Under the pieces are notes generated by a model. It made no database searches, was not told the origin of the DNA, and saw only the letters and a program-made list of their open reading frames with translations. The translations under genes and the position numbers were made by a program. DNA of 64,000 nt from Actinoplanes italicus (lineage in GTDB: Bacteria; Actinomycetota; Actinomycetes; Mycobacteriales; Micromonosporaceae), in the NCBI RefSeq assembly GCF_003001815.1, contig NZ_PVMZ01000013.1, positions 1 through 64,000 on the forward strand, written 5' to 3'. The stretch's first letter is position 1; each line of letters begins with the position of its first letter. Below are positions 16,491 to 24,745 of this stretch, piece after piece.

Positions 16491-17537
16491 GTGGACAGTC
16501 CTGCCGTCCCTGACATCGACAACACCGCCGTCCCGGCGGACACCGCGACCGAGAACGCCGGCGACACGGCCGAGGCCGCGCCACCCGCGCTGCCCGACAT
16601 CTCGGCGTTCTGGCCCGACGCGCCGCACCGGGCCGGGCCGCCCGCCGACCACTACGAACCGGAGGACGCCGAACCGGTAAGGATCGAGCAACCCTGGCAG
16701 GACCGGGGGTCACAGCGGCCCACCATCGAGTTGCGGCTCGCCCCGCGGCAGCGCCGCATCGCCTGGAAACCGGTCGCCGCCCTGGTCGCCGCCGTCCTGG
16801 TGGCCGGTGGCCTGTCCTGGTACGCCACCCGCCCGCCGGACCCCGGCCGAGTCGCCGCCCCGGTGTTCGCCGAGCCCAGCGTGGTCGCCCCGCCCGGCAA
16901 CCCGCCGGTCTCGATCGAGACCAGCGCTCCGGCCGGCGCGATCCCGGACGCGGCAACCTTCGAACTGGCCGACGGCACGACCGAGCTCGACGTCCGGATC
17001 GGCGAGATCGCGGAGGGCTGGTACGAGGTGTCCAGCCCACCCGGCAGCGGCATCAACGTGCGTACCGAGGAGGCCGGCGGCGCCGTCCGGATCTTCGTCG
17101 ACGACACCGGCGACGTCGGTACCGCCGAGGTCGACGTGGTGCTCAGCCCCGAGGTCGTCTGGTCCGTGCTGATGCGCGGCGGTGTCCGTACCGCCAAGAT
17201 CGATCTGACCGGAGCCCGCGTCGGCCGCGTCGATCTGCTCGGCGGCGCCGCGAACATCGACCTCGCACTGCCGAAGCAGAAGGCGACCGTGCCGATCTCG
17301 ATGAGCGGCGGCATCCGCGACTGGCGGATCAGCACCGGCGGCCAGGCGCCCGTCCGCGCCGAGCTGAAGTCCGGCGCCGGCACGGTGGTCGTCTACGGCA
17401 AACGGGACAAGGGCGTGAACAAGGGCGCCCGGTTCACCGCGGGCAGCGGGGCCGGGGGCATCGACCTGGTAGCCGAGGAGGGCGTCGGCACCCTGACCGT
17501 GGCGGCGGGCCCGGGCGGGGGCACAATCTCGGGGTGA
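16491..17537 (+). CDS. membrane-anchored beta-rich protein of unknown function (paralogue of the 20048-21118 gene)
   Basis: 348 residues from GTG 16491, preferred for the GAGGAG seven bases upstream. The first ~100 residues are acidic and cytosolic, with LPDISAFWPDAPHRAGPP; one membrane helix follows (WKPVAALVAAVLVAGGLSWY), then an extracellular Gly/Val-rich repeat domain (TTELDVRIGEI, VVWSVLMRGGVRTAKIDL, LLGGAANIDLALP) resembling an adhesin-like or DUF4097-type beta-helix. The gene at 20048 shares the same order and motifs (LPNIADYWPDAPHR, TELTVRTADL, GGAETFDIVL), so the pair are paralogues. Its stop overlaps the methyltransferase start (GTGA). Function unknown. Confidence 0.65.
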   Translation: MDSPAVPDIDNTAVPADTATENAGDTAEAAPPALPDISAFWPDAPHRAGPPADHYEPEDAEPVRIEQPWQDRGSQRPTIELRLAPRQRRIAWKPVAALVAAVLVAGGLSWYATRPPDPGRVAAPVFAEPSVVAPPGNPPVSIETSAPAGAIPDAATFELADGTTELDVRIGEIAEGWYEVSSPPGSGINVRTEEAGGAVRIFVDDTGDVGTAEVDVVLSPEVVWSVLMRGGVRTAKIDLTGARVGRVDLLGGAANIDLALPKQKATVPISMSGGIRDWRISTGGQAPVRAELKSGAGTVVVYGKRDKGVNKGARFTAGSGAGGIDLVAEEGVGTLTVAAGPGGGTISG

Positions 17538-18145
17538 CACGTGCAGCAGGCGACGCCACCCCACCCGACACGTCGGTCTCCCTGGACTACTTCACCGGGC
17601 TCTACCTGGCGAAGGACGACCCGTGGGACGTCGCCACCAAGTGGCACGACCTGCGCAAGTACGCGGTCACGGTGGCCAGCCTGCCCCGCGAGCGGTACAC
17701 CCGGTGCTACGAGCCGGGTGCCTCGATCGGAACGCTGAGCCGGATGCTGGCCGGACGCTGCGACGAGGTTCTCGCCACCGACAGCGTCCCCGAGGCGGTC
17801 GACCTGGCCCGGCAGAACACCGCCGACCTGCCCAACGTACGGGTCGAGCGGGCCGAGCTGCCGGCCGAGCTGCCCGACGGCGTCTTCGACCTCGTGGTGA
17901 TCGGCGACCTGCTCTACTACCTGTCCGGCGACGACCTGACGGCGACGCTGGACGGGCTGGTGGCCCGCCTCGAGCCCGGCGGTGACTTCGTGTCGGTGCA
18001 CTTCCGCGACCGGCAGAACGGCGGCAACTACGACGGCTTCAACGCGCACGCCGCGCTGCTGGCCACCGCCGGCCTGGAGCCGGTCGTGCACCACGAGGAC
18101 GAGTGGTTCCTGCTCGACATCCTGCGCCGCGTCGCCCCGGCATAG
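17534..18145 (+). CDS. SAM-dependent methyltransferase (NodS-like)
   Basis: 203 residues. The N-terminal YFTGLYLAKDDPWDVATKWHDLRKYAVTV stretch is the hallmark of NodS-like class I methyltransferases. The SAM loop is YEPGASIGTLSRML (about residue 60), the acidic ribose-binding turn LATDSVPEAVDLA (about 85) and motif IV FDLVVIGDLLYYL (about 118). NodS methylates an amino sugar; actinobacterial relatives usually sit with glycosyltransferases, which are absent here, so the substrate is open. The GTG start overlaps the preceding stop. The stop codon is the first of six tandem copies of a 15-base unit. Confidence 0.85.
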   Translation: MTRAAGDATPPDTSVSLDYFTGLYLAKDDPWDVATKWHDLRKYAVTVASLPRERYTRCYEPGASIGTLSRMLAGRCDEVLATDSVPEAVDLARQNTADLPNVRVERAELPAELPDGVFDLVVIGDLLYYLSGDDLTATLDGLVARLEPGGDFVSVHFRDRQNGGNYDGFNAHAALLATAGLEPVVHHEDEWFLLDILRRVAPA

Positions 18146-18220
18146 CTCGCCCCGGCATAGCTCGCCCCGGCATAGCTCGCCCCGGCATAGCTCGCCCCGG
18201 CATAGCTCGCCCCGGCATAG
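18131..18220 (+). repeat. 15-base tandem repeat containing the methyltransferase stop codon
   Basis: Six copies of a unit ending CCCCGGCATAG, with unit ends at 18145, 18160, 18175, 18190, 18205 and 18220. The first TAG is the methyltransferase stop, so the last codons and stop have been duplicated repeatedly downstream. Copies are identical apart from the first two bases, indicating recent slippage. Confidence 0.9.
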
Positions 18221-18254
18221 CTCCCTGTCGTGGTGGGACTCCCATTCTGGACGC

Positions 18255-19451
18255 TCAGATGACGTGGCGCAGGGCGGTGAGGCCGGGCACGGCCAGCTCG
18301 CCGCGCTTCTCGCCGGTGGCGGTGTCGAGCCAGGTGACCCGGCCGGTGCCACCGGTGTAGAGGCGGCCGCCGTCCCGGCTCAGTCCCATCCCGCGGACCG
18401 GGCCGGCCAGCTCCCAGCTGCCGGTCCGCTTCCCCGAGACCCGGTCCACGACCGTGACACCGCCCGCACCGACCAGGATCCGGCCGTCGGCGGTGAGCGC
18501 CAGAGCGGCCGAGGACCCGGCAACCGGTGGCACGTCGACCACCCGCTCGATCGACAGCGACTCGGGGCTCGCGTAGGCCAGCTTCCCCGCGTTCAGATCG
18601 GCGACGAACAGGGTGCGTCCATCGGCGGCGAGAGCGTGTCCGGCCGGCGGACCCTCACCGAACGGGTGGGGCAAATCGAGGCAGTACGCCCATCGCTCCA
18701 CCAGATGCAATACGTGGACGAAGGCGTGCGCGTTCCCCGGCCGGCCGGAGAGCAGATCCCGGGTGTGCCGGTGGCCGGGCTGGTGGGTGTAGAGGGTGAA
18801 CAGCATCTTCCGGTCGGCGGAGAGCACCGCCTGCCGCCCGTCACCGCGCATCTCCTCCTCGGCGCCCGTCGGCACCGGCGTCTTGTTCCGGGTGAACAGC
18901 GGTTCGACCTTCCCCGTGGCCAGGTCGAGCAGCCGTACCCGGTAGTGGTCCGGCGCGGTGGCCGGCAGCCAGTCCAGCACGAACAGTCCCGTGTTGTCGG
19001 CCGTGAACGCGTCCGGCTCGATCACCCCGGCCAGGTCGAAACGCCGTTCCCCACCCGGCCCGGCGACGGCCAGGATGGTCCGGGCGCGCGCGGCCGGCCG
19101 GTCGGAGGCCCCCGTCCCGCTGAGCGCGCACGCCCGGCCGTCGACGGCGACCACCCGCGGCGTCCAGTCACCGGCCAGCGCGGTGTGGCCGACCTTCGCG
19201 CCACTCGCCGGATCGAGCTGCTCCACCCCACCGGGCACACCCGCGTAGAGATGAGTGCCGTCGTAACCGGCTGCCGCCGCGCCGAGGTTCTGTTCCCCGC
19301 CCGGCCCGAGCCGTAGCAGGCCGCGCTCCGAGTCGGCGAGCAGCACGTCGGGCGCCGTGGTGGCCGCGCGGGCGCCTGTCTCCCGGCACCCGGCCGCCGT
19401 GAGAACGAGTCCGGTGCCGGCAAGCAGAAGAAGTTCACGCCTGGTGGTCAT
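18255..19451 (-). CDS. lipoprotein with beta-propeller (WD40/PQQ-like) repeats
   Basis: 398 residues from ATG 19451. The signal peptide (TTRREL, hydrophobic core) ends in lipobox TAAGC, so the protein is lipid-anchored. The rest is a series of blade-like strands, for example LLADSERGLLRLGPGG, LFVLDWLPA, LFVADLNAGKLAYAS, ALTADGRILVGAGGVTVVD and GRVTWLDTATGEKRGE, typical of quinoprotein/YVTN-type propellers. No catalytic site is visible, so a surface-displayed scaffold or binding protein is likely. It converges on the NodS-like gene; its upstream region is the repeat-rich gap. Confidence 0.65.
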   Translation of the reverse strand: MTTRRELLLLAGTGLVLTAAGCRETGARAATTAPDVLLADSERGLLRLGPGGEQNLGAAAAGYDGTHLYAGVPGGVEQLDPASGAKVGHTALAGDWTPRVVAVDGRACALSGTGASDRPAARARTILAVAGPGGERRFDLAGVIEPDAFTADNTGLFVLDWLPATAPDHYRVRLLDLATGKVEPLFTRNKTPVPTGAEEEMRGDGRQAVLSADRKMLFTLYTHQPGHRHTRDLLSGRPGNAHAFVHVLHLVERWAYCLDLPHPFGEGPPAGHALAADGRTLFVADLNAGKLAYASPESLSIERVVDVPPVAGSSAALALTADGRILVGAGGVTVVDRVSGKRTGSWELAGPVRGMGLSRDGGRLYTGGTGRVTWLDTATGEKRGELAVPGLTALRHVI

Positions 19452-19486
19452 ACCCCGAAGACACCGCCCACCCCAGACAGGTTCCC

Positions 19487-19645
19487 ACCCACCACCAGCC
19501 CTCTCCGGCCCACCACCGACCCTCTCCGGCCCACCACCAGCTTCTTCGGTCCGCGGCCAGCGTCTTCGGCCCGTAGCCAGCCGTCTTCGGTCTGCGGCCA
19601 GCCGTCTTCGGTCCGCGGCCAGCCGTCTTCGGCCAGTCGCCAGCC
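19487..19645. repeat. imperfect ~21-22-base tandem repeats
   Basis: Two related series: CCACCACC...CTCTCCGGC units at about 19488-19540, grading into TCTTCGG...GCCAGCC units to about 19645. Several copies differ by single bases. Weak open frames cross the region but none has family character. Confidence 0.7.
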
Positions 19646-19675
19646 TTCCTCCGCCCGCCGCCAACCCTTCGCCGG

Positions 19676-19926
19676 CGATCTTGTGAGGTTGTGCCGCTGC
19701 AGCAGCCCGAACTCCACAAGATCGTCGCAATGTGGGTCGGCGCGGGCGGCGGGCTGGTCGATCTTGTGAGGTTGCGCCGCCGCAGCAGCCCAAATCTCAC
19801 AAGATCGGCGGGATGGGGTGGCGGAATGCGGGGCGGGAGGGGTGCGACCGGGTGATGGGTGGCGGGTGGCGGGTTGTCGATCTTGTGAGGTTGTGCCGCC
19901 GCAGCAGCCCGAACCTCACAAGATCG
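19676..19926. repeat. three copies of a 49-base palindromic element
   Basis: Copies at 19676-19724, 19759-19807 and 19878-19926. Each begins CGATCTTGTGAGGTT and ends with its complement (AACCTCACAAGATCG in copy 3, a perfect 15-base stem; one or two changes in copies 1 and 2), with a conserved loop containing GCCGC.GCAGCAGCCC. They are separated by 34 and 70 bases of unrelated sequence. They look like a REP-type interspersed palindrome. Confidence 0.85.
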
Positions 19927-20044
19927 GCGGGAGGCGGGAGGCGGGAGGCGGGAGGCGGGAGGCGGGAGGCGGGAGGCGGGGCGCGGGAGGCGGGGCGCGG
20001 GGCGCGGGAGGCAGGGCGCGCTGCGCGGGAGGCGGGGCGCGGAC
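19927..20044. repeat. heptanucleotide GCGGGAG tandem repeat
   Basis: Starts directly after the third palindrome. About seven clean GCGGGAG units to ~19980, then degenerate GCGCGGGAGGCGGGG variants up to the stop of the 20048 gene. Purely low-complexity; no gene. Confidence 0.85.
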
Positions 20045-20047
20045 GCG

Positions 20048-21118
20048 TCAGCGGCGTCCCCGGTTGCGGCCGTCGCGTCCACCGGGGTCCGAGGTGATCA
20101 CCAGCGAGCCGACGCCCGCGACGGCGTCCACCCGCAGGCCGGGACCGTTGCCGAGATCTCCCGATTCGATGACGGTCCCGGGCGCGGTGCCGCCGCGCTC
20201 GTCGCCGTAGACGACCACGTTCCCGGCGCCGTTACCGACCGTGACGCGCGCGGGCACCCGTTCCTCGGTGCGGATGCGGAAGTTGCTCGCCCCGCCCGCC
20301 ATCCGGATCGGCACGACCCCGGACAGGCCGCCGAGCACGATGTCGAAGGTCTCGGCGCCGCCGTCGAGGTCGATGGCGCTGACCGTGCCCGAGCTCGTGT
20401 CGAGCCGGGCCGTCTTCACCCCGGCGGCCAGCCGCAGATGCCAGACGATGTCCTGGCTGAGCCGCACCTCGACGGACGACGCACCGGTGAGGATCTCGAT
20501 CCGGAGCACGCCGCCGGTGAACGTGGTGGCCGACTGCACTTCCGACCCGTCCGGGGACCCGATCGCGAAGGGCTGCTCGCCGAGGTCGGCGGTGCGCACG
20601 GTCAGCTCGGTGACGCCGGTGACGAACTCCAGCCGGGCCGACCGGATCGACGGCGTGGTGGTGGCCGACGGCGACGGGGTGGGGGAGAGCAGCAGAGGCG
20701 GCGGCTGCGGGGCCACGGTGATCTGCGGCTCGACCGGGATCACCGACGTCACCGGGGCGGCCGCCTGTTCCTGCTGCCGGCGGATCTCCGAGTCGGCGAG
20801 AGGGCGGGCCAGCAGCACCGCGCCGGCCACCACGGACAGTGCCAGCACGCCGGTCAGCACGATCGGCAACCGGCGGTCCGCGGGCGTGGGGGTCTTGTCG
20901 AGGTCGAGTGTCGGCACCGAGGGCGCGCCCGGCACGAACTGTTCCCACTGGGCGCGCAGGCGGTGCGGCGCGTCCGGCCAGTAGTCCGCGATGTTCGGCA
21001 ACGGCGTGCCGCTCTCGCGCGGCTCGGGTGCCCGGTGTTTCGCCCGGTCCACATAGCCGCCGATTCTCAGCCCCGCGAGACGCTGACCCTCGTCGGGTCC
21101 AGGCTCCGTCCGCCCCAC
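20048..21118 (-). CDS. membrane-anchored beta-rich protein of unknown function (paralogue of the 16491-17537 gene)
   Basis: 356 residues; GTG start at 21118 with AGGAGA upstream. Cytosolic part with LRIGGYVDRAKHR and LPNIADYWPDAPHR, one membrane helix (LPIVLTGVLALSVVAGAVLLA), a Pro/Thr/Ser linker, then a repetitive beta domain (VTELTVRTADLGEQP, IVWHLRLAAGVKTARLD, GGASNFRIRTEERVPARV, GNVVVYGDERG). The gene at 16491-17537 has the same architecture and shared phrases (VVVYG, TxELxVR, GGVRTAKxD), so they are paralogues about 3 kb apart on opposite strands. The C-terminal tail is basic (GGRDGRNRGRR). No known function; surface polymer or adhesin-like display is a guess. Confidence 0.65.
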   Translation of the reverse strand: MGRTEPGPDEGQRLAGLRIGGYVDRAKHRAPEPRESGTPLPNIADYWPDAPHRLRAQWEQFVPGAPSVPTLDLDKTPTPADRRLPIVLTGVLALSVVAGAVLLARPLADSEIRRQQEQAAAPVTSVIPVEPQITVAPQPPPLLLSPTPSPSATTTPSIRSARLEFVTGVTELTVRTADLGEQPFAIGSPDGSEVQSATTFTGGVLRIEILTGASSVEVRLSQDIVWHLRLAAGVKTARLDTSSGTVSAIDLDGGAETFDIVLGGLSGVVPIRMAGGASNFRIRTEERVPARVTVGNGAGNVVVYGDERGGTAPGTVIESGDLGNGPGLRVDAVAGVGSLVITSDPGGRDGRNRGRR

Positions 21119-21355
21119 ACGCGTCTCCTAGCGGCGCCTCGAATATGAATCATTTTGTGTGTACGAGCACGGAGGTTATCGCCCCATTGTCGCTTTGCCA
21201 ACACGCGTCCCGGCGATTGCCGATCTCACAGCGCAACCGGCGGCCCGAGAGGCCCCGACCTGCGGCGACTAACATGGCGGCGACGTCCGCAGAGCAGGTT
21301 CACCGCCGCACGCTGCCCAAGGCGGACCAGCACGACGACAGCCTTGGAGACCCGC

Positions 21356-24157
21356 GTGACCAACGACCTCGCCGCCCGGCTCCTCCGGGCGGGCGTCACC
21401 GACGTCCTCACCGATGCGGCGCACCGGTCGGCGTACGCGAGTGACGCCTCCCTCTACCGGATCGTGCCGCAGCTGATCGTCCGTCCGCGGCACGACGACG
21501 ACGTGCTGGCCACCCTCGCGGTGAGCCGCGAGACCGGCGTGCCCATCACCGCCCGCGGAGCGGGAACGAGCGTGGCCGGCAACGCGATCGGGCCGGGCAT
21601 GGTTCTCGACTTCAGCCGCCACATGAACAGGGTTCTCGAGGTCGACGGCGAGGCGCGCACGGCCCGGGTGCAGGCCGGCACGGTCCAGGCGGTGCTCCAG
21701 GCCGCGGCCAAGCCGCACGGCCTGCGGTTCGGGCCGGACCCGTCGACGCACACCCGCTGCACGATCGGCGGCATGATCGGCAACAACTCGTGCGGCGCGC
21801 GCACCCTGGGCTACGGCCGGACGAGTGACAACACGCTCGGCCTGAAGGCGTACACGATCGAGGGTGAGGAGCTCGCCGAGTCGAAGGCCGTCGACCGGCT
21901 CCGCGACGTCATCGGCGCCAACCTGGCGATCGGCCGCACCGAGTTCGCCACCTTCGGGCGCCAGGTCTCCGGTTACGCCGTCGAGCATCTGCTCCCGGAG
22001 AACGGCTTCAACCTCACCGAGTTCCTGGTCGGCAGCGAGGGCACCCTCGCGGTCGTCACCGAGGCGACGGTACGCCTGGTCGCCGACCCGATCCACCGCA
22101 CGATGATCGTGCTCGGCTACCCCGACTTCGGCACCGCGGGCGACATCATCCCGTCGATCCTGGAGTTCAAGCCGACCGCCTGTGAGGGCCTCGACCACCG
22201 CATCTGCGACGTGGTCCGCTCCCGCCGGGGACCGGACGCGGTGCCTCCGCTGCCGGCCGGCACCGCCTGGCTGATGATCGAGATCGCCGGCGACGACCTC
22301 GACGACGTCCGCGACCGGACGGCCCGCCTCGTGAAGGCCGCCGAGGCCGTCGACCACCGGATCGTCGAGGACGTCGCCGAGGCCGCCCCGCTGTGGAAGA
22401 TCCGTGAGGACGGCGCCGGCCTGGCCGGGCGCGCCCCGAGCGGCCTGCCCGCGCACGCCGGCTGGGAGGACGCCGCGGTCCCGCCCGCGCGGATCGGCGC
22501 CTACCTGCGTGACTTCGACGATCTCACGGCCCGGCACGGGCTCTCGGTCATGCCGTACGGCCACCTCGGCGACGGCTGCGTCCACGTGCGACTCGACTTC
22601 CCGCTCGACAAACCGGACGGCCCGCAGCTGTTCCGGGCGTTCCTTGAGGACGCCGCCGACCTGGTCGTCAGTTACGGCGGATCGCTCTCCGGCGAGCACG
22701 GCGACGGCCGGGCCCGCTCCGAGCTGCTCACCCGGATGTACTCACCCGAGGCGATCGGCCTGTTCCGGCAGATCAAGGGCGCCTTCGACCCGGGCAACCT
22801 GCTCAACCCGGGCAACCTCGTCGACCCCGACCCGGTCGACGCCAACATCCGCGTCTCCCAGGCCCGGAAGGTGACCGTTCCGCTGGCGCTCGCCTACCAC
22901 CACGACGACGGCGACTTCAACCAGGCCGTGCACCGGTGCACCGGCGTCGGCAAGTGCCGCGTCGACACCAGGGTGCTCGGCGGGGTGATGTGCCCGTCCT
23001 TCCTGGCCACCAAGGACGAGAAGGACTCGACCCGGGGGCGCGCCCGTGTTCTCCAGGAGATGCTGGACGGAGACCTGGCACCGGACTGGCGCTCGCCGGC
23101 CGTACACGATGCGCTGGATCTTTGTCTCTCCTGCAAGGGTTGTGCGTCGGACTGTCCGACCGGGATCGACATGGCGGCCTACAAGTCCGAGGTCACGCAC
23201 CAGGCCTACAAGGGCCGGCTGCGGCCGCGGTCACACTACTCGCTCGGCTGGCTGCCGCGCTGGTCCCGGCTCGCGTCGAAGATGCCGGCGCTCGCCAACC
23301 TGGCCACCAGCCTGCCGGGGGTCAAGGGCATCGCCCTCTGGATCGCCGGCGTCGACAAGCGCCGCAACATCCCCGCGTTCGCCCCGAAGACGTTCCGGTC
23401 GTCGTTCCGGCCGGTCGAGACCGGCAAACCGGTGATCCTGTTCGTCGACAGCTTCACCGACCACTTCTCGCCGGAGATCGCGCAAGCGGCCGTGGACGTG
23501 CTGGTCGACGCCGGTTACGCCCCGCGCGTCGCCAGCCGCAAGGCCTGCTGCGGTCTCACCTGGATCTCCACCGGCCAGCTCGACGCGGCCCGGCGCATTC
23601 TCGGCGGCACCGTCGCCGAGCTGCACGAGGCCGCGAAGCAGGGCATCCCGATCGTCGGGCTGGAGCCGTCGTGCACCGGTGTGCTGCGGCAGGACGCCGT
23701 CGAGCTGGTGAACAACGAGGCCGCCCGCGCGGTCGCCGAGGCGACGGTGACGGTGGCCGAGCTGCTCGCCGCCACTCCCGATTACGACCCACCTTCCCTC
23801 GAGGGCGTACGGGTGATCGCGCAACCACATTGCCATCACCACGCCGTGATGGGCTGGGACGCCGACGCGAAGCTGCTCAAGAAGGCCGGCGCGACCGTCA
23901 AACGGCTCGGCGGCTGCTGCGGCCTGGCCGGCAACTTCGGTGTCGAGCGCGGCCACTACGAGGTGTCCGTGCAGGTTGCCGAGCAGCAGCTGCTGCCCGC
24001 GCTGGAGAAGGCGGAGGAGGGCGACATCCTGCTGGCCGACGGCTTCTCGTGCCGCACCCAGGCCGACGACCTGGCCGGCGTCTCCGGGATCCACCTGGTC
24101 CAGCTCCTCCAGCAGCGGATCCACGACCGCCGGACGGCTCAGTCCTCGACGGCGTAG
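21356..24157 (+). CDS. FAD-binding and (Fe-S)-binding oxidoreductase (GlcD/Dld-II fused to CCG domains)
   Basis: 933 residues from GTG 21356 (TTGGAGA upstream). Residues ~40-260 form the PCMH FAD-binding domain (VPITARGAGTSVAGNAIGPG, TIGGMIGNNSCGART). The GlcD-type C-terminal domain follows with HLGDGCVHVRLDFP and SLSGEHGDGRARSELL. A ferredoxin-like module has CLSCKGCASDCPTGID (about residue 590) and a second Cys set (CTGVGKCR...CPSF). Two CCG motifs (CCGLTW, GCCGLAGNFG) end the protein. Such fusions oxidise D-lactate, D-2-hydroxyglutarate or other 2-hydroxyacids and pass electrons to the membrane; which acid is unknown. Converges on the 24139 gene with a 19-base overlap. Confidence 0.88.
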   Translation: MTNDLAARLLRAGVTDVLTDAAHRSAYASDASLYRIVPQLIVRPRHDDDVLATLAVSRETGVPITARGAGTSVAGNAIGPGMVLDFSRHMNRVLEVDGEARTARVQAGTVQAVLQAAAKPHGLRFGPDPSTHTRCTIGGMIGNNSCGARTLGYGRTSDNTLGLKAYTIEGEELAESKAVDRLRDVIGANLAIGRTEFATFGRQVSGYAVEHLLPENGFNLTEFLVGSEGTLAVVTEATVRLVADPIHRTMIVLGYPDFGTAGDIIPSILEFKPTACEGLDHRICDVVRSRRGPDAVPPLPAGTAWLMIEIAGDDLDDVRDRTARLVKAAEAVDHRIVEDVAEAAPLWKIREDGAGLAGRAPSGLPAHAGWEDAAVPPARIGAYLRDFDDLTARHGLSVMPYGHLGDGCVHVRLDFPLDKPDGPQLFRAFLEDAADLVVSYGGSLSGEHGDGRARSELLTRMYSPEAIGLFRQIKGAFDPGNLLNPGNLVDPDPVDANIRVSQARKVTVPLALAYHHDDGDFNQAVHRCTGVGKCRVDTRVLGGVMCPSFLATKDEKDSTRGRARVLQEMLDGDLAPDWRSPAVHDALDLCLSCKGCASDCPTGIDMAAYKSEVTHQAYKGRLRPRSHYSLGWLPRWSRLASKMPALANLATSLPGVKGIALWIAGVDKRRNIPAFAPKTFRSSFRPVETGKPVILFVDSFTDHFSPEIAQAAVDVLVDAGYAPRVASRKACCGLTWISTGQLDAARRILGGTVAELHEAAKQGIPIVGLEPSCTGVLRQDAVELVNNEAARAVAEATVTVAELLAATPDYDPPSLEGVRVIAQPHCHHHAVMGWDADAKLLKKAGATVKRLGGCCGLAGNFGVERGHYEVSVQVAEQQLLPALEKAEEGDILLADGFSCRTQADDLAGVSGIHLVQLLQQRIHDRRTAQSSTA

Positions 24158-24486
24158 GTGGTGCAGCGGTAAAGGCCGGGCGCCGCCCTGTCGATCTCGG
24201 CGGCGACCCGGTCACCCAGCGCCGCCCACGCCTCGTCCTGGTCCTTGCGGATCTCGTCGGGCATGTGCCGGTATCCGTAACCGGAGTACAGCAGCACACC
24301 GAGCGCCAGCGGCTCGTATCCGTCGTAGTCGTAGACGCGCGGTGCGGCAGGTTTCCGCTCGTCGTTCGTCAGCCGCAGCCGGACGGCGGCGTCCCGCACC
24401 AGCGCGAGGACCGCCGCCTGCTCGTCCTCGGACATAGCCGCACCGTCGGCGCGTGACACGAACAACGCGGGCCCGAACGCGGACAT
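24139..24486 (-). CDS. conserved hypothetical protein
   Basis: 115 residues from ATG 24486, chosen for GGAGGG six bases upstream rather than the longer open frame. Visible stretches are MSAFGPALFVSRADGA at the start, PRVYDYDGYEPLALGVLLYS in the middle and YRCTTYAVED at the end. Mixed alpha/beta, soluble, no signal peptide; I do not recognise a family. It lies 31 bases downstream of the HTH gene in the same direction, so it may share the DUF2975-HTH transcript, and it ends inside the 3' end of the converging oxidase gene. Confidence 0.6.
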   Translation of the reverse strand: MSAFGPALFVSRADGAAMSEDEQAAVLALVRDAAVRLRLTNDERKPAAPRVYDYDGYEPLALGVLLYSGYGYRHMPDEIRKDQDEAWAALGDRVAAEIDRAAPGLYRCTTYAVED

Positions 24487-24517
24487 GAGCACCCTCCATC
24501 GGTAGGGCACCAGGGTG

Positions 24518-24745
24518 TCATGAGTCGGGCTCGACGGTGAACAGGTCGCCGGGCTGGCACTGCAGCGCGTCGCAGAGCGCGGTGAGCGTACTGAATCGGA
24601 TGGCCCTGGCATGTCCATTCTTGAGGTTGGACAGGTTGGCCAGGGTGATCCCCACGCGGGCGGACAGCTCGGTCAGCGTCATCCCGCGCTCGGCCAGCAG
24701 CTTCTCGATGTGCACCGAGACCCGGTGCGCCTCCTCGGGTGGCAT
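24518..24745 (-). CDS. helix-turn-helix (Cro/C1, HTH_26) regulator
   Basis: 75 residues, a single Xre-type domain: LAERGMTLTELSARVGITLANLSNLKNG, then FSTLTALCDALQCQPGDLF, diagnostic of the small YozG-like regulators. Its ATG shares ATGA with the stop of the DUF2975 membrane gene. HTH_26-DUF2975 pairs are common in Gram-positive bacteria and the HTH usually regulates the pair. The palindrome upstream of the DUF2975 gene, straddling its -10 box, is the obvious target. Confidence 0.88.
   Translation of the reverse strand: MPPEEAHRVSVHIEKLLAERGMTLTELSARVGITLANLSNLKNGHARAIRFSTLTALCDALQCQPGDLFTVEPDS

Noticed and set aside
18255..19793. N-terminal extension of the propeller lipoprotein to 512 residues
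   Set aside because: The extra 114 residues are encoded by the repeat-rich gap; the ATG at 19451 gives a textbook lipoprotein signal.
21269..22699. 476-codon minus-strand frame opposite the FAD/Fe-S oxidase
   Set aside because: Low-complexity shadow translation; the plus strand has unmistakable flavin and iron-sulfur motifs throughout.
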